Of a DNA stretch of 64,000 nt, positions 8,116 to 18,707 are shown piece after piece; the first letter of the stretch is position 1, and every line of letters starts with the position of its first letter. The DNA comes from Marinobacterium iners DSM 11526 (lineage in GTDB: Bacteria; Pseudomonadota; Gammaproteobacteria; Pseudomonadales; Balneatricaceae), in NCBI RefSeq assembly GCF_900107855.1, contig NZ_FNRJ01000002.1, positions 70,453 through 134,452 on the forward strand. The letters are read 5' to 3'. Under the pieces are notes generated by a model. That model searched no databases. It was not told the origin of the DNA and worked only from the letters and a program-made list of their open reading frames with translations. A program made the translations under genes and the position numbers.

Positions 8116-9339
8116 TTAATTACGCAGCGCGTCAAGGCCAAGCTGCATGTCGGCCTTGATGTCATCCAGAGACTCCAGTCCTACCGACAGACGGATAAGG
8201 CCTTCACGCACACCGGCCGCTTCACGCTCTTCGACGCTCATGCGCCCATGTGTTGTGGTTGCCGGATGGGTGATGGTAGTTTTGACGTCGCCCAGGTTGC
8301 CGGTAATCGAAACCATGCGCGTGGCATCGATAAAACGCCAAGCCTCTTCACGCTCGCCTTCAACCTCGAACGAAAGTACACCGCCGAAAGCTGATTGCTG
8401 TTGACAGGCCAGCTCATGCTGCGGATGTGATGGCAACCCCGAATAGTAGACCTTGCGAATACCCGGTTGCTGCTGCAGCCAGCTCGCCATTTCCAGCGCG
8501 CTCTCGGAATGTGCACGCATCCGCAGCGGCAGGGTTTCAAGCCCCTTGAGAAATACCCAGGCATTGAACGGGCTCATGCAGGCGCCACCGGTACGGATCA
8601 GGCCAAACACCTCTTCCATCTCTTTATCGCGTCCCACCAGTACACCACCGACACAACGACCCTGGCCATCCAGATACTTGGTTGCGGAGTGCATGACGAT
8701 ATCGGCACCCAGCAGCAACGGCCGCTGCAATGCCGGCGTCAGGAAACAGTTGTCAACGGCCAGCAGCGCATCATTGCGATGAGCAGTCTCGGCTACAGCG
8801 GCAATGTCTGTCAGCTCTGCAAGCGGATTGGACGGTGTCTCCATGAACAGCAGGCGTGTCGTCGGAGTAATCGCCGCTTCCCAGGCTGATACATCGGTCG
8901 GATCAACAAACGTTGTGCTGATGCCGGCGCGGCTGATGTATTTGTTGAACAGGGATACCGTCGAACCGAATACGCTGCGCGAGCAGACAACATGATCCCC
9001 CTGTTTCAGCAGTGCCAGTACCAAGCTTTGGATCGCTGCCATGCCTGACGCCGTTGCAACTGCCCGCTCTCCTCCTTCCAGCGCCGCAATTCGCTCTTCG
9101 AACGCCTGTACCGTTGGGTTGGTGAAACGGGAATAGATATTGCCGTCCTCGTCACCACCAAAACGGGCGGCAGCCTCACGGGCACTTGAGAAAACAAAAC
9201 TGGAGGTGGTGAAAATCGGATCACCATGCTCACCCTCGGCGGTACGGTGCTGACCGGCACGCACGGACAACGTATCAAGCTCATACCCTTCAGGGCTGAA
9301 CTGGATGCGCGCTTCACGCTCGAATCTAGACTGGCTCAT
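8116..9339 (-). CDS. metZ: O-succinylhomoserine sulfhydrylase MetZ
   Basis: PLP enzyme that makes homocysteine from O-succinylhomoserine and sulfide (direct sulfhydrylation in methionine synthesis). It is 407 aa. The Cys/Met-metabolism PLP signature is visible, with the Schiff-base lysine in MHSATKYLDGQGRCVGG, and FETPSNP-type (METPSNPLAEL) and IYSRFTNPTV segments. The YELDTLSVRAGQ N-terminus and its position directly after purF are typical of MetZ in Pseudomonas-like genomes. It starts 9 bases after the purF stop, with GAGGGA before the ATG, so the two are cotranscribed. Confidence 0.93.
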   Translation of the reverse strand: MSQSRFEREARIQFSPEGYELDTLSVRAGQHRTAEGEHGDPIFTTSSFVFSSAREAAARFGGDEDGNIYSRFTNPTVQAFEERIAALEGGERAVATASGMAAIQSLVLALLKQGDHVVCSRSVFGSTVSLFNKYISRAGISTTFVDPTDVSAWEAAITPTTRLLFMETPSNPLAELTDIAAVAETAHRNDALLAVDNCFLTPALQRPLLLGADIVMHSATKYLDGQGRCVGGVLVGRDKEMEEVFGLIRTGGACMSPFNAWVFLKGLETLPLRMRAHSESALEMASWLQQQPGIRKVYYSGLPSHPQHELACQQQSAFGGVLSFEVEGEREEAWRFIDATRMVSITGNLGDVKTTITHPATTTHGRMSVEEREAAGVREGLIRLSVGLESLDDIKADMQLGLDALRN

Positions 9340-9348
9340 TCCCGTCCC

Positions 9349-10872
9349 TCAGTCGATTTTGCTGTGCAGATCAGCCGACTCGTTACTGTCTTCCACCGAA
9401 GGGTCAGACGCCGACATGGCACCATCGTTTCGCTTCGCATCCACGCGCGCGAGATAGTCCTCGTCCACCGTACCGGTGACATAGCGCCCATCAAACACAC
9501 AGGTATCAAACTCGGTGATTTCCGGGTTGAAGCAGGTAACGGACTTCTTGAGGTCATCCAGATCCTGATACAGCATCCAGTCACAGCCGATATACTCGCC
9601 AACTTCATCGGCAGTACGGCCATGGGCGATCAGTTCACTGGCGGAAGGCATATCGATACCATACACATTCGGGAAGCGCACTTCAGGCGCGGCCGAGGCA
9701 AAATAGACCTTGCGGGCACCGGCATCTCGTGCCATCTGAACGATCTGCTTTGAGGTAGTACCACGCACGATAGAGTCATCTACCAGCATTACGACCTTGT
9801 CTCGGAATTCAGCCATGATCGGGTTCAGCTTCTGACGCACGGATTTCTTGCGCAGAGTTTGCCCCGGCATGATAAAGGTACGGCCGATATAGCGGTTCTT
9901 GATAAAGCCTTCACGGAACTTGACGCCAAGCGTATTGGCCATTTCCAGTGCCGCTGTACGACTGGTGTCAGGAATCGGAATGACCACATCTATGTCATGA
10001 TCCGGGCGTTCGCGCATCACTTTTTCCGCCAGCTTGACGCCCATTTCCATACGGGAATGGTGCACGGAAACACCGTCAATAATCGAGTCAGGACGTGCCA
10101 GATAGACAAATTCGAACAGACATGGTGCGACACGGCTTACCTGTGCGCACTGACGTGTGGAGACCTGTCCCTGAGTATCGATGAAGATCGCTTCACCCGG
10201 TGCCAAATCACGCACCAGCGTGTAGCCGGACGTGTCCAGCGCCACACTCTCGGATGCAACCATGTACTCTTCGCCCTTGTCAGTTACGCGCTGGCCATAC
10301 ACCAGCGGGCGAATGCCACAGGGGTCACGAAATGCAACGATACCGTACCCGGTGATCATTGCCACCACCGCATAACCACCCTGACAGCGCGCATGCACTT
10401 TTTCAACCGCATTGAAGATATCATCGGCCGTAGGCTGAAGCTTGCCAATCTGCTGCAGCTCATGGGCAAAAATGTTCAGCAGCACTTCGGAATCTGAGGT
10501 GGTATTAATATGACGCAGATCGGAACGGAAAATCTCATCCGCCAGTTTGTCAGCGTTGGTCAGATTGCCGTTGTGCGCCAGTGCAATCCCGTAGGGGGAG
10601 TTGACATAGAACGGCTGCGCCTCAGCTGAACTGTTGCTGCCGGCTGTCGGGTAGCGCACATGACCAATCCCCATGTTGCCGTTGAGCTTTTTCATGTGAC
10701 GGGTGCGGAACACCTCGTTCACCAGCCCGTTATCCTTGCGCAGAAAAAAACGATCACCTTCACAGGTAACCATGCCGGCCGCGTCCTGACCGCGGTGCTG
10801 AAGCACCGTCAGTGCATCAAAAATAGTCTGGTTAACAAACGACTTGGCAACTACGCCGACGATACCGCACAT
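9349..10872 (-). CDS. purF: Amidophosphoribosyltransferase PurF
   Basis: First committed step of purine synthesis: glutamine + PRPP to phosphoribosylamine. It is 507 aa. The N-terminal nucleophile glutaminase begins MCGIVGVV, where Cys2 becomes the catalytic N-terminus after Met removal. [11 protein letters not shown] follows, and the PRPP-binding loop [16 protein letters not shown] lies near residue 365. The GAGGTGG SD lies about 8 bases before the ATG. It lies in the cvpA-purF-metZ order. I did not find a PurR-type operator next to it. Confidence 0.97.
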   Translation of the reverse strand: MCGIVGVVAKSFVNQTIFDALTVLQHRGQDAAGMVTCEGDRFFLRKDNGLVNEVFRTRHMKKLNGNMGIGHVRYPTAGSNSSAEAQPFYVNSPYGIALAHNGNLTNADKLADEIFRSDLRHINTTSDSEVLLNIFAHELQQIGKLQPTADDIFNAVEKVHARCQGGYAVVAMITGYGIVAFRDPCGIRPLVYGQRVTDKGEEYMVASESVALDTSGYTLVRDLAPGEAIFIDTQGQVSTRQCAQVSRVAPCLFEFVYLARPDSIIDGVSVHHSRMEMGVKLAEKVMRERPDHDIDVVIPIPDTSRTAALEMANTLGVKFREGFIKNRYIGRTFIMPGQTLRKKSVRQKLNPIMAEFRDKVVMLVDDSIVRGTTSKQIVQMARDAGARKVYFASAAPEVRFPNVYGIDMPSASELIAHGRTADEVGEYIGCDWMLYQDLDDLKKSVTCFNPEITEFDTCVFDGRYVTGTVDEDYLARVDAKRNDGAMSASDPSVEDSNESADLHSKID

Positions 10873-10922
10873 TCAATCCACCTCAGAAGGATGTAGCTTT
10901 AGGATGGTGCTGACTTCCAGAC

Positions 10923-11417
10923 TCAGCGACCAATATTCCAGATTACCTGCCCAACGTCGCTGGCGACCTCTTTGGTCCAGCTTTCAAGCAGTACAAAATG
11001 GGGAATCAGTTGGGACCCCTGCCACCATTGATCCTGCACTGCAGGCGTCATGCCCAGCAATGCGACGATCACGACCACGACCAACCCGCCACGAACTGCA
11101 CCAAACCCCATGCCCAACACCCGGTCTGATGCCGTAAGCCCCGTGGCCTGCACCAATGCAGTAAACAGGGCACCCACCAGTGCGCCGGCAATCAGCGTAA
11201 CGATAAACAGAATAGCAAAGGCGGCAGCAAAGCGCAGTGAGGGCGTCTGAACGTAAGCCTCAAGCAGATGACTCAGAGAGCCGGCAAAAAGACGTGCAAC
11301 TACGAACGCCGTCACCCAGGTCAGCAGAGAGATCGCCTCTCGTACGAAGCCGCGTTTGAGGCTCATCAGAGTCGAGATCGCTATGATGGCAAGAATGGTC
11401 CAGTCAGCCCAGTTCAT
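10923..11417 (-). CDS. cvpA: CvpA family membrane protein
   Basis: Inner-membrane protein of 164 aa with four hydrophobic segments, roughly at residues 5-20, 30-48, 63-90 and 100-120. It has the typical start NWADWTILAIIAISTLMSLKRG and the internal GFVREAISLLTW. The family was first noted for colicin V production and is linked to envelope stress tolerance; its molecular activity is unclear. It sits 50 bases upstream of purF, the usual cvpA-purF arrangement. Confidence 0.92.
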   Translation of the reverse strand: MNWADWTILAIIAISTLMSLKRGFVREAISLLTWVTAFVVARLFAGSLSHLLEAYVQTPSLRFAAAFAILFIVTLIAGALVGALFTALVQATGLTASDRVLGMGFGAVRGGLVVVVIVALLGMTPAVQDQWWQGSQLIPHFVLLESWTKEVASDVGQVIWNIGR

Positions 11418-11484
11418 CGTCAGTCGCCAGTCCTGAAAACAGCGCGCATTCTATCAGAGGCAGCAGCCCAACCCAATGACCAAT

Positions 11485-12036
11485 TCACTGTGTCGTGAAG
11501 CGCACGATCATGCCATCGAGCGCATAATCCGACTTGAGCCGTGCCTGCAGTGCTTCCAGACGTGAGCGCTGCAGATCAGGACCAACAAAAACACGCACCA
11601 GATCAGGCCCATGCCGGATGTAGACCTTGTAGCCGGCATCCACCAGCTCACTGCGCAGGGAGCGAGCATTGGCCTCGTCCTTAAAACTGGCCAACTGCAG
11701 AGTCCAGGCCACCGGAACCTGTTGCTCATCCAACACAGGCGTGTCTTGATGAGCATTGATCTGAGGTTTCTGAGCATCAACGGCATCCGCCAGTTCAGGT
11801 ACCGGCACACTCACCACCGCCGGCTCTCGCGGCGCTGCGGGCTCAGATTCACGTTCGGGAATCGATTCTACCGGCTCAATATCCACCCTGTCAGGCAGTT
11901 CGGGCGCTTCGGGGATGCGCTCTTGCAGATGGCGCTCACGATAGCCAGAGCCATCCAGCAACAGTGGGAACAGTATCAGGGCGGACACAAGCAGTGCAGC
12001 GGCACCCACCAGTTGCTTTTTCTGTTGCTCGGTCAT
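11485..12036 (-). CDS. SPOR-domain protein, DedD-like
   Basis: A 183-aa protein with one N-terminal membrane anchor (LVGAAALLVSALILFPLLL, about residues 9-27). A Pro/Glu-rich linker follows (about 35-105), then a C-terminal SPOR domain (VAWTLQLASFKDEANARSL to the end), which binds denuded septal peptidoglycan. This is the architecture of the cell-division protein DedD. Its place between folC and cvpA matches the dedD locus in many gammaproteobacteria. It starts 5 bases after the folC stop, consistent with coupling. Confidence 0.85.
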   Translation of the reverse strand: MTEQQKKQLVGAAALLVSALILFPLLLDGSGYRERHLQERIPEAPELPDRVDIEPVESIPERESEPAAPREPAVVSVPVPELADAVDAQKPQINAHQDTPVLDEQQVPVAWTLQLASFKDEANARSLRSELVDAGYKVYIRHGPDLVRVFVGPDLQRSRLEALQARLKSDYALDGMIVRFTTQ

Positions 12037-12041
12037 GGCCG

Positions 12042-13304
12042 TTATTCCTGTTCCGCCAGTTCCAGTGCCTGTGCGACTGTAAAGAATGAGCCCGCCAGCA
12101 GCAGTTGGTCTGCAGCCGGCATCGACTGCAGCTGATTAACAGCCACGGCAACACTGTCAGCCCCTCGAATACGGTCTCGGGACACACCAGCTCCCAGCAG
12201 TGCGGCCTCCAGCCGTTCCCGCGGCGCACCTCGTGGGACATCCAGTGACACCGGGTGCCAGACATCAACCACAGGGGTCAACGCCTGCACGACGGATTCA
12301 ATATCCTTGTCTGCCAGCATTCCCAATATCAGGTGAACCTGCCCACCACAAGGTCTTTGCGACAGCCAGTGAGCCAGATATCCTGCCGCCTCGGGGTTGT
12401 GGGCCACATCCACGGTAGCCCTTATTTGCCCAAGCTGCACAGGCTGCAGACGCCCCTTCAGGCATGCGTGTACCAAACCTTCTCGAATTGCCTGCTCAGA
12501 AACAGGGTGGGGAAAATGCTGCAGCGCAGCCAATACCAGCGCTGCATTGGGCAGCGGCAGCGCTGGTACTGGCAGCGCATCAAGATGCCTGCAATCACTC
12601 TGCCAGGACCACTGATCGGTCTTGAGCTCATAACTGAAATCAACACCCTGAAGCTGAAGCGGCGCTCCCAGTGTGCGAGCATAGTCAACCAAAGTTGCCG
12701 GTGGCTTCGGGTCACCGCAAAGAGCGGGCTTGCCGGCACGGAATATACCCGCCTTCTCACGCCCGATGGATTCTCGGTCCGGGCCCAGCCAATCGGTATG
12801 GTCCAGTGCAACTGTGGTGACCAGTGCAATATCGGCATCCACGATATTGACCGCATCCAGCCGCCCCCCAAGCCCTACTTCCAGCAGCGCCACATCAACT
12901 TGACGCTGACTGAAAATCAGCAGCGCAGCCAGCGTACCGTATTCGAAATAGGTCAGCGAGGTCTCACCTCGTGCCTGCTCAATCAACGTGAAGGCTTCGC
13001 AGAGGGCGGCATCATCTACAGGCTTGCCCGAGACACAGACACGCTCGTTGTAGCGCAGAAAATGCGGAGACGTGTAGCTGCCGGTTGTATAACCGGCGCG
13101 ACTGAGAATGGCATCCAGCATGGCAAGCGTTGAGCCCTTGCCGTTGGTGCCTGCTATTACGATCTTGCAGACAGACTCCAGGTCGATTGGCAGGCGCTGT
13201 GCAACCTGCTGCAGCCGATCAAGTCCAAGCTCAATTTCAGCCGGGTGACAGGCTTCGATGCGCGCCAGCCAGCCCGAAAGATCCAGCGGCCGCTCAGCTG
13301 TCAT
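12042..13304 (-). CDS. folC: Dihydrofolate synthase / folylpolyglutamate synthase FolC
   Basis: Adds glutamate to dihydropteroate and to folates. From the ATG at 13304 it is 420 aa, close to E. coli FolC. The ATP loop is [10 protein letters not shown] near residue 50. [13 protein letters not shown] and the Mur-ligase-type DHTDWLG and VDVAHNPEA segments follow. The frame runs on to 13358, but that extension lies inside accD and is not family-like. The chosen start overlaps the accD end by 11 bases, consistent with translational coupling in the accD-folC pair. Confidence 0.95.
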   Translation of the reverse strand: MTAERPLDLSGWLARIEACHPAEIELGLDRLQQVAQRLPIDLESVCKIVIAGTNGKGSTLAMLDAILSRAGYTTGSYTSPHFLRYNERVCVSGKPVDDAALCEAFTLIEQARGETSLTYFEYGTLAALLIFSQRQVDVALLEVGLGGRLDAVNIVDADIALVTTVALDHTDWLGPDRESIGREKAGIFRAGKPALCGDPKPPATLVDYARTLGAPLQLQGVDFSYELKTDQWSWQSDCRHLDALPVPALPLPNAALVLAALQHFPHPVSEQAIREGLVHACLKGRLQPVQLGQIRATVDVAHNPEAAGYLAHWLSQRPCGGQVHLILGMLADKDIESVVQALTPVVDVWHPVSLDVPRGAPRERLEAALLGAGVSRDRIRGADSVAVAVNQLQSMPAADQLLLAGSFFTVAQALELAEQE

Positions 13305-14214
13305 CGCGGACCACTTCACTGTCTTCATCAACACTCTCGTCATCGTCGGCAACACCACACATGGGGCGCAGCGTCAGTTTGCAGAGAATGGACGCGAGGC
13401 GTGTACGCATTTCATTACGGCTGATGATCATGTCGACCTGACCATGTTCCAGCAGAAATTCGCTGCGCTGGAAGCCTTCCGGCAACTTCTCGCGTACGGT
13501 CTGCTCAATGACACGGGGACCGGCAAAGCCGATCAGTGCATTGGGCTCAGCCACGTTCAGGTCACCCAGCATCGCCAATGATGCAGAAACACCACCATAG
13601 ACGGGATCGGTCAGTACGGAAATATACGGAATCCCCGCCTGCTTGAGCTTTTCAAGCGCAGCGCTTGTCTTGGCCATCTGCATCAGGGAGATCAGAGCCT
13701 CCTGCATGCGCGCGCCACCTGAAGCCGAGAAACAGATCAGCGGGATACCCTCTTCCAGCGCAACATTGGCAGCACGCACGAAGCGCTCACCGACGACCGC
13801 CCCCATAGAGCCACCCATAAAGCTGAACTCGAACGCAACCGCAACAACCGGCAACCCTTCGAGCGTACCGCGCATGGCAATGAGGGCATCCTTTTCACCG
13901 GTTTCCTTCTGTGCCGCGGACAGGCGATCCTTGTACTTTTTGGAGTCACGGAACTTGAGACGGTCAACCGGCGTTACATCAGCCCCGATCTCTTCACGTG
14001 AACCATCATCCAGAAACAACTCAAGGCGGCGACGTGCATGCACCCGCATATGATGATCGCACTTGGGGCAAACATTGAGATTTTTCTCAAGCTCTGGGCG
14101 ATAGAGTATGGAGTCACACTTGGGACACTTTTTCCAAAGGCCTTCAGGAATATTGGTACGCTTTTTTTCGTTGCGGACCAGCGAAGGTACAATCTTTTCC
14201 AGCCAGTTACTCAT
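13294..14214 (-). CDS. accD: Acetyl-CoA carboxylase carboxyltransferase beta subunit
   Basis: With AccA it transfers CO2 from biotin to acetyl-CoA, giving malonyl-CoA for fatty acid synthesis. It is 306 aa. A four-cysteine zinc ribbon lies at residues 30-52 (CPKC then CPKC), followed by the carboxyltransferase/crotonase-like body with [22 protein letters not shown] and [16 protein letters not shown]. The C-terminal tail is very acidic ([13 protein letters not shown]). It lies in the order trpF-accD-folC. Confidence 0.97.
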   Translation of the reverse strand: MSNWLEKIVPSLVRNEKKRTNIPEGLWKKCPKCDSILYRPELEKNLNVCPKCDHHMRVHARRRLELFLDDGSREEIGADVTPVDRLKFRDSKKYKDRLSAAQKETGEKDALIAMRGTLEGLPVVAVAFEFSFMGGSMGAVVGERFVRAANVALEEGIPLICFSASGGARMQEALISLMQMAKTSAALEKLKQAGIPYISVLTDPVYGGVSASLAMLGDLNVAEPNALIGFAGPRVIEQTVREKLPEGFQRSEFLLEHGQVDMIISRNEMRTRLASILCKLTLRPMCGVADDDESVDEDSEVVRDDS

Positions 14215-14305
14215 CTCTTACTATCCTATCGGCGGCCAGCCGGTCCTTTCGGCACCCACTGGCGATATGAATTCGTTAAGCCTGCACCCACAGCGCGACC
14301 GAAAC

Positions 14306-14926
14306 TCAACTCTGGGCCCTGACTGCAGCGGCAAAGGCGCACATTTTTGCCGTATCCTTCCGCCCCGGTGCCGCTTCAACCCCGCCCGAGACATCAACGG
14401 CATAAGGTTTTACCTGAGTGATCGCCGCTGCCACGTTAGCGGGATTCAAACCACCCGCCAGGGTAATATTCCCCGCAAGCGCCTGAGGAATCAGCCCCCA
14501 GTCAAACACCTCGCCCGTTCCGCCCGGGACTCCTGGACGATAGGCATCGAGCAGCAACCCCCGAGCAGTGTGGTAGGCTGCAGCCGCAGATTCGACATCG
14601 AGCCCCGGGCGCACACGCAGCGCCTTAATATAGGGGCGACTGAAGCGACTGCACTGCTGCTCGGTTTCATTTCCATGAAACTGCAGCAGATCCAACCCTG
14701 CCAAATCAATGACATGCTGAACCTGTTCCTGAGAGGCATCGACAAACAGCCCCACACTGGTCACAAACGGCGGCAGTGTGCTGATGATATCAGCCGCTAC
14801 GACAGGATCAACATAACGTGAACTGGGTTCATAGAACACAAATCCAAGCGCATCCGCCCCTGCCGCTACTGCAGCGGCCGCATCATTACGGCAGGTAATA
14901 CCGCATATCTTGATTCGAGTGGTCAT
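14306..14926 (-). CDS. trpF: Phosphoribosylanthranilate isomerase TrpF
   Basis: Third pathway step of tryptophan synthesis (phosphoribosylanthranilate to CdRP). It is 206 aa from ATG 14926, with the family N-terminus RIKICGIT carrying the catalytic Cys. LQFHGNE near residue 81 and the C-terminal DVSGGVE phosphate loop are also present. The frame reaches 14965, but GAG 7 bases before ATG 14926 and the family length set the start. It lies apart from other trp genes, downstream of truA, as in Pseudomonas-like genomes. Confidence 0.95.
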   Translation of the reverse strand: MTTRIKICGITCRNDAAAAVAAGADALGFVFYEPSSRYVDPVVAADIISTLPPFVTSVGLFVDASQEQVQHVIDLAGLDLLQFHGNETEQQCSRFSRPYIKALRVRPGLDVESAAAAYHTARGLLLDAYRPGVPGGTGEVFDWGLIPQALAGNITLAGGLNPANVAAAITQVKPYAVDVSGGVEAAPGRKDTAKMCAFAAAVRAQS

Positions 14927-14989
14927 TGCATTCTCATCTCGGAGGCAAGCGCATAATATTAGCAAAGCCGCGGCGAGGCGTCAGTTTCC

Positions 14990-15820
14990 TCATGACAGAA
15001 AATAAGGACCCGGATCTGACGGCGGCAATCTGAATATGTCCGGATAGCGTACATCCACGAAATAAAGACCATCCGGTGGCGCGGTAACGCCCCCCTGGCG
15101 CCGATCTCGGGCCTGTAATACTTCAAGTGCCCAATCAGGTGATCGATCTCCGGCACCTACTGCCATCAGCACGCCGGCAATATTGCGTACCATATGATGC
15201 AGGAATGCGTTGGCACTGACATCAATCACAACCAAACGTCCACTCTGGTACACGCTCAACTTGCGTATTTCCCGTACCGGGCTGCGTGCCTGACACCCGA
15301 CAGCTCGATAAGAGGTAAAGTCATGTTCGCCCAACAGGTGCTCGGCAGCCTCTTGCATACGTTCGGTATTCAGCGTGCGATGCGTCCAGGTTACCCCCCC
15401 TGCCAACACTGCCGGGCGTGAGGGCGACGTGTAGATCAGGTAACGGTAGCGTCGTTCCCGCGCTGAAAAGCGGGCATGAAAGCATCCAGGTACGACAGTG
15501 GCCCATTTAATCGAGATATCGTCCGGCAGATGGCAGTTGGTACCCAGCACCCAGGCACGCTCATCACGCTCGGCCCAACTGTCAAAGTGAATCACCTGAT
15601 GACTGGCATTGACGCCAGCATCAGTACGACCGGCACATACAACCTGAACAGGATGATTGGCCACTACCGACAGGGCCCGCTCTACCTCAGCCTGAATGGT
15701 GGGAACCTTGTCATGTGCCTGCAACTGCCAGCCACGATAGGCGGCTCCTACATACTCAACAGCGAGAGCATAACGAAAAGGGGCGATCGAAATCGCCCCG
15801 GAAGAGTTCTGTTTACTCAT
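14990..15820 (-). CDS. truA: tRNA pseudouridine(38-40) synthase TruA
   Basis: Isomerises uridines 38-40 in the anticodon stem-loop. It is 276 aa, with the catalytic Asp in CAGRTDAGVNA near residue 67. The N-terminal VEYVGAAYRGWQ and the C-terminal NAFLHHMVRNIAGVLMAVG are TruA landmarks. It starts 12 bases after the fimV stop, in the fimV-truA-trpF order. Confidence 0.96.
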   Translation of the reverse strand: MSKQNSSGAISIAPFRYALAVEYVGAAYRGWQLQAHDKVPTIQAEVERALSVVANHPVQVVCAGRTDAGVNASHQVIHFDSWAERDERAWVLGTNCHLPDDISIKWATVVPGCFHARFSARERRYRYLIYTSPSRPAVLAGGVTWTHRTLNTERMQEAAEHLLGEHDFTSYRAVGCQARSPVREIRKLSVYQSGRLVVIDVSANAFLHHMVRNIAGVLMAVGAGDRSPDWALEVLQARDRRQGGVTAPPDGLYFVDVRYPDIFRLPPSDPGPYFLS

Positions 15821-15832
15821 TGAATGTCTTTA

Positions 15833-18574
15833 TCAGAGTGAGTCCAGCAGCTTCTGCGCTTCCTGGCGCTGCTTATCCGAACCTTCACTGGTGATCTCAT
15901 TGAGGATATCGCGTGCACCATCCTTATCATCCATTTCCATGTAGGCGCGCGCCAGATCCAGTTTGGTTTCAGTCTCATCGGTACCACTGAGCAGATTCAT
16001 CTTATCAAGGACATCAACTGCTTCATCGTTGCGCTGCTCTTCCAGAGCGATTTCGTCATCGGTACTGTTCAACAGCTCATCAACTTCGGAGTCAAGATCC
16101 ATCTCCAGATCATGCGAAATGTTTGCAGTCAGCTCTTCTTCAACCTGCTCACCGGTACGAGCCGGCGCGACTGCGCTGGAAACATCATTCTCAGGGTCAA
16201 AAGACGCCAATAAACTGTCCAGATCCTCATCTGCGCTATCACCAGCTGAAGTCTCTGCTTCCTGATCATCAGGCTCGTCAGCACTTCCCTGCAACATCGC
16301 TTCCAGATCATGGTCGATTTCATAATCGTCAGTATCCAATGCAGAGACAGTTTCATGCAGGCTATTGTCGCTTGCCGGCTCGTCGGCTTCCAGCTCGCCG
16401 AACAAGTCATCATCAAGGCTAATATCATCAGTGGTTGCAACTGCATCATCCGCAAGACTGAAACCGTTATCTTCCTTCAGAGCATCTTCAAGCAGCGATT
16501 CGTCATCGCTTACCGCCTGCGCGGTGTCATCATCATTGTCTTCTGCGCCATTAAGCAGGAAATCAAGGTCATCGGAGCTCTCGTCATCTCCGAGCATACC
16601 ATCCAACTCGGATGGCTCTTCTTCCGGTTCCTGAGGCTTGACACTGAACTCGAGCTCATCACCAGCAGACAGAGGCTCTGGCCCTGATTTATCCTCTTCG
16701 GCAGGCCCTTCTGCCCCAGCCAGCGGCGCCAACTCGGCTAGCGGCTCGTCTTCAGCTCCGAGATCAAACTCAGTGGCATCAATACGCTCATCACTGCCTG
16801 CAAGCTGCTCGACATCATCATCGACCTGGTCAAGATCAGATTCGTCATCAATATCGAGATCGTTAAGATCCAGATCCATATCCAGATCAAGGCTTTGTAA
16901 ATCCTGCTCCAGATCGTCGCTGCCGGCATCAGGCTCATCCGGCGCCAGGTTTTGCATCGGCGGACGCGAAAACTCATCTCCTTCGCCTGACAAGGGCGCT
17001 AGTGGCGCTGGTCGTTCAGTTTCATCATCATCGGCTGCTACAGCCGCCGCTACCGCTGCTGCACCGCCGGCAACAGCCGCTGATGTAGCCGCATCTCGCC
17101 CGTCGGCAGGGGAATCGGCATCATCATCGCCGTCACGCAGATCGCTCGGCACATTGACCAGCTCGCGTTTTTTGTCCGGTGCAGATGAACCACGACGACG
17201 CAGCATCAGCCAAAGCCCTGCCAAAATCGCCACAGCGCCGGCACCTATGCCACCAAGCACGGCGGGGCTTTGCAACAGACTCTTGTCATCTTGCGCGCCG
17301 GACTCAACAGCGGAAGGCGCTGCATTACGGCTCAACTCGGTCTGGAGGGTGGCCATCTGCTGAGATTGAAGCTCCAGCAGGCGACTTTGAGCTTCCAGCT
17401 GTTCCAGAACAGAATTGAGCTTGTCGTTAAGGTCGGTATTTTCACGCTCCAGGCGATCGATCTTCTCTTGCGCAATCAGAACGTCATTTTCGAGATTTTC
17501 CTGAGCAGCCGAGACTACAGATGGATCCTGCTGCGGCGCGCCCGCCTCTTCGGTAGTAACCGTTTCACTGCCCGCTTCGGCATCGTCCTGTGCGTCTGCT
17601 TCAGACTCTTCCTGAGGCGCCACGATCTTCAGCTGCCCTTCGTCAACGGGGGCGGTTGCATCCTGCGCCGACTCGGTAGGCTTGTCAGCCGGCGCAGTGG
17701 CCGCACCTTCATCGGTTGACGCCTGATCGTCCTGCTGTCGGCTCACGTCCACTGGAGCCTTGGGTTCTTCTGCCTGTTGACGCGAGGTGCGCCCTTCTCG
17801 CCACATCTGCGTTTGTCGTGCGACTTCAGCAACCGCTTCACGATGCGTCAAGCGGGTTACTTCATCCTGCGTTGGCAGATTCAAGACCACACCGGCTCGC
17901 ATGGAATTGATATTACCTGAGGGGAAAGCCGCTGGGTTCTTGCGGAACAAAGCCAGCATCATTTGATGCTCGCTGATATTGGCAGGCTTGTGCCGCGCCG
18001 AAATTTCCCACAGGGTTTCATCAACCCCGACATAAACTTGACTCTCGCTGTTCATGCGAGTGCGGATGTTTGAAGTCGTCCCTGTCACCTGACGCTGCTG
18101 GTTTGCAGCAGGCTCCGCTACTGCAGGCTGCTGCACCTGTGCCGGCTGCACGGTGCGCTGCACGGGCGTTGGATCGAACACGGGAGGGTCAAGCAGCAGG
18201 GTGTACTCTCGCACCATGCGACCGCTGGGCCAGTTCACCTCAACCATGAAGTTCAGGAACGGCTCCTGAATCGGTTCGTTGGAGCGTAGTCGGATACTGC
18301 CAGCCCCATCGGGAGTCAGCAGCACCTGAAACTGGATATCGCGCAGGTAGCGCCCCTGGCTGACGCCACCTGACAGGGAGTATTCATCCACCGCTGCCAT
18401 TCGTGGCTGAATCTGCAACGGAGAGAGGTCACGAACCTGCGTCAGTTTGATTTCTGCATCGAGCGGCTCATTCAGAGCTGAATTGACTTGAATCTCTCCC
18501 AGGCCGAGGGCGTGTGCCTGTGACACCCCCAGAGCTGCAGAGACCGCAAGGCTTAAAGCTAGTTTACGCAGCAT
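15833..18574 (-). CDS. fimV: FimV/HubP-type polar landmark protein
   Basis: A 913-aa peptidoglycan-binding inner-membrane protein that organises the cell pole and promotes type IV pilus function. Order: signal peptide (residues 1-22, ending AHA); an N-terminal FimV domain starting LGLGEIQVNSALNEPLDAEI; a LysM-like domain (about 175-235, YVGVDETLWEISARH); a Pro/Gln/Asp-rich linker; a coiled coil (about 360-410); one membrane span (GGIGAGAVAILAGLWLMLRRR, about 435-455). A long, very acidic low-complexity cytoplasmic region follows. The protein ends in a conserved C-terminal helical FimV motif (KLDLARAYMEMDDKDGARDIL). GGGAG lies before the ATG. A strong promoter lies at 18657-18685. Confidence 0.93.
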   Translation of the reverse strand: MLRKLALSLAVSAALGVSQAHALGLGEIQVNSALNEPLDAEIKLTQVRDLSPLQIQPRMAAVDEYSLSGGVSQGRYLRDIQFQVLLTPDGAGSIRLRSNEPIQEPFLNFMVEVNWPSGRMVREYTLLLDPPVFDPTPVQRTVQPAQVQQPAVAEPAANQQRQVTGTTSNIRTRMNSESQVYVGVDETLWEISARHKPANISEHQMMLALFRKNPAAFPSGNINSMRAGVVLNLPTQDEVTRLTHREAVAEVARQTQMWREGRTSRQQAEEPKAPVDVSRQQDDQASTDEGAATAPADKPTESAQDATAPVDEGQLKIVAPQEESEADAQDDAEAGSETVTTEEAGAPQQDPSVVSAAQENLENDVLIAQEKIDRLERENTDLNDKLNSVLEQLEAQSRLLELQSQQMATLQTELSRNAAPSAVESGAQDDKSLLQSPAVLGGIGAGAVAILAGLWLMLRRRGSSAPDKKRELVNVPSDLRDGDDDADSPADGRDAATSAAVAGGAAAVAAAVAADDDETERPAPLAPLSGEGDEFSRPPMQNLAPDEPDAGSDDLEQDLQSLDLDMDLDLNDLDIDDESDLDQVDDDVEQLAGSDERIDATEFDLGAEDEPLAELAPLAGAEGPAEEDKSGPEPLSAGDELEFSVKPQEPEEEPSELDGMLGDDESSDDLDFLLNGAEDNDDDTAQAVSDDESLLEDALKEDNGFSLADDAVATTDDISLDDDLFGELEADEPASDNSLHETVSALDTDDYEIDHDLEAMLQGSADEPDDQEAETSAGDSADEDLDSLLASFDPENDVSSAVAPARTGEQVEEELTANISHDLEMDLDSEVDELLNSTDDEIALEEQRNDEAVDVLDKMNLLSGTDETETKLDLARAYMEMDDKDGARDILNEITSEGSDKQRQEAQKLLDSL

Positions 18575-18656
18575 CGGTTACTCCCTTTGATATCGTGTGC
18601 CCGTCTCTCGTCCCTTTCCGAAGAATCAGAGAGTTACGGCTCCATAGTCGTTGCAA

Positions 18657-18685
18657 GTATTATGTATTATGGCGCTGGCGGTCAA
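18657..18685 (-). promoter_or_regulatory. Sigma-70-type promoter for fimV-truA-trpF
   Basis: On the minus strand, TTGACC (18685-18680) and TAATAC (18662-18657) are 17 bases apart. Transcription from about 18650 would give a leader of about 75 bases to the fimV ATG at 18574. Confidence 0.65.
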
Positions 18686-18707
18686 GACAACCACCTTCGA
18701 CCGTTTG

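Noticed and set aside
16000-17100. Apparent repeat region in fimV
   Set aside because: It is low-complexity acidic coding sequence, not tandem repeats of a fixed unit and not a CRISPR array.
16638-17363. Ser-rich 241-aa plus-strand frame in fimV
   Set aside because: It mirrors the acidic Asp/Glu-rich low-complexity part of FimV, which reads as Ser-rich in reverse.
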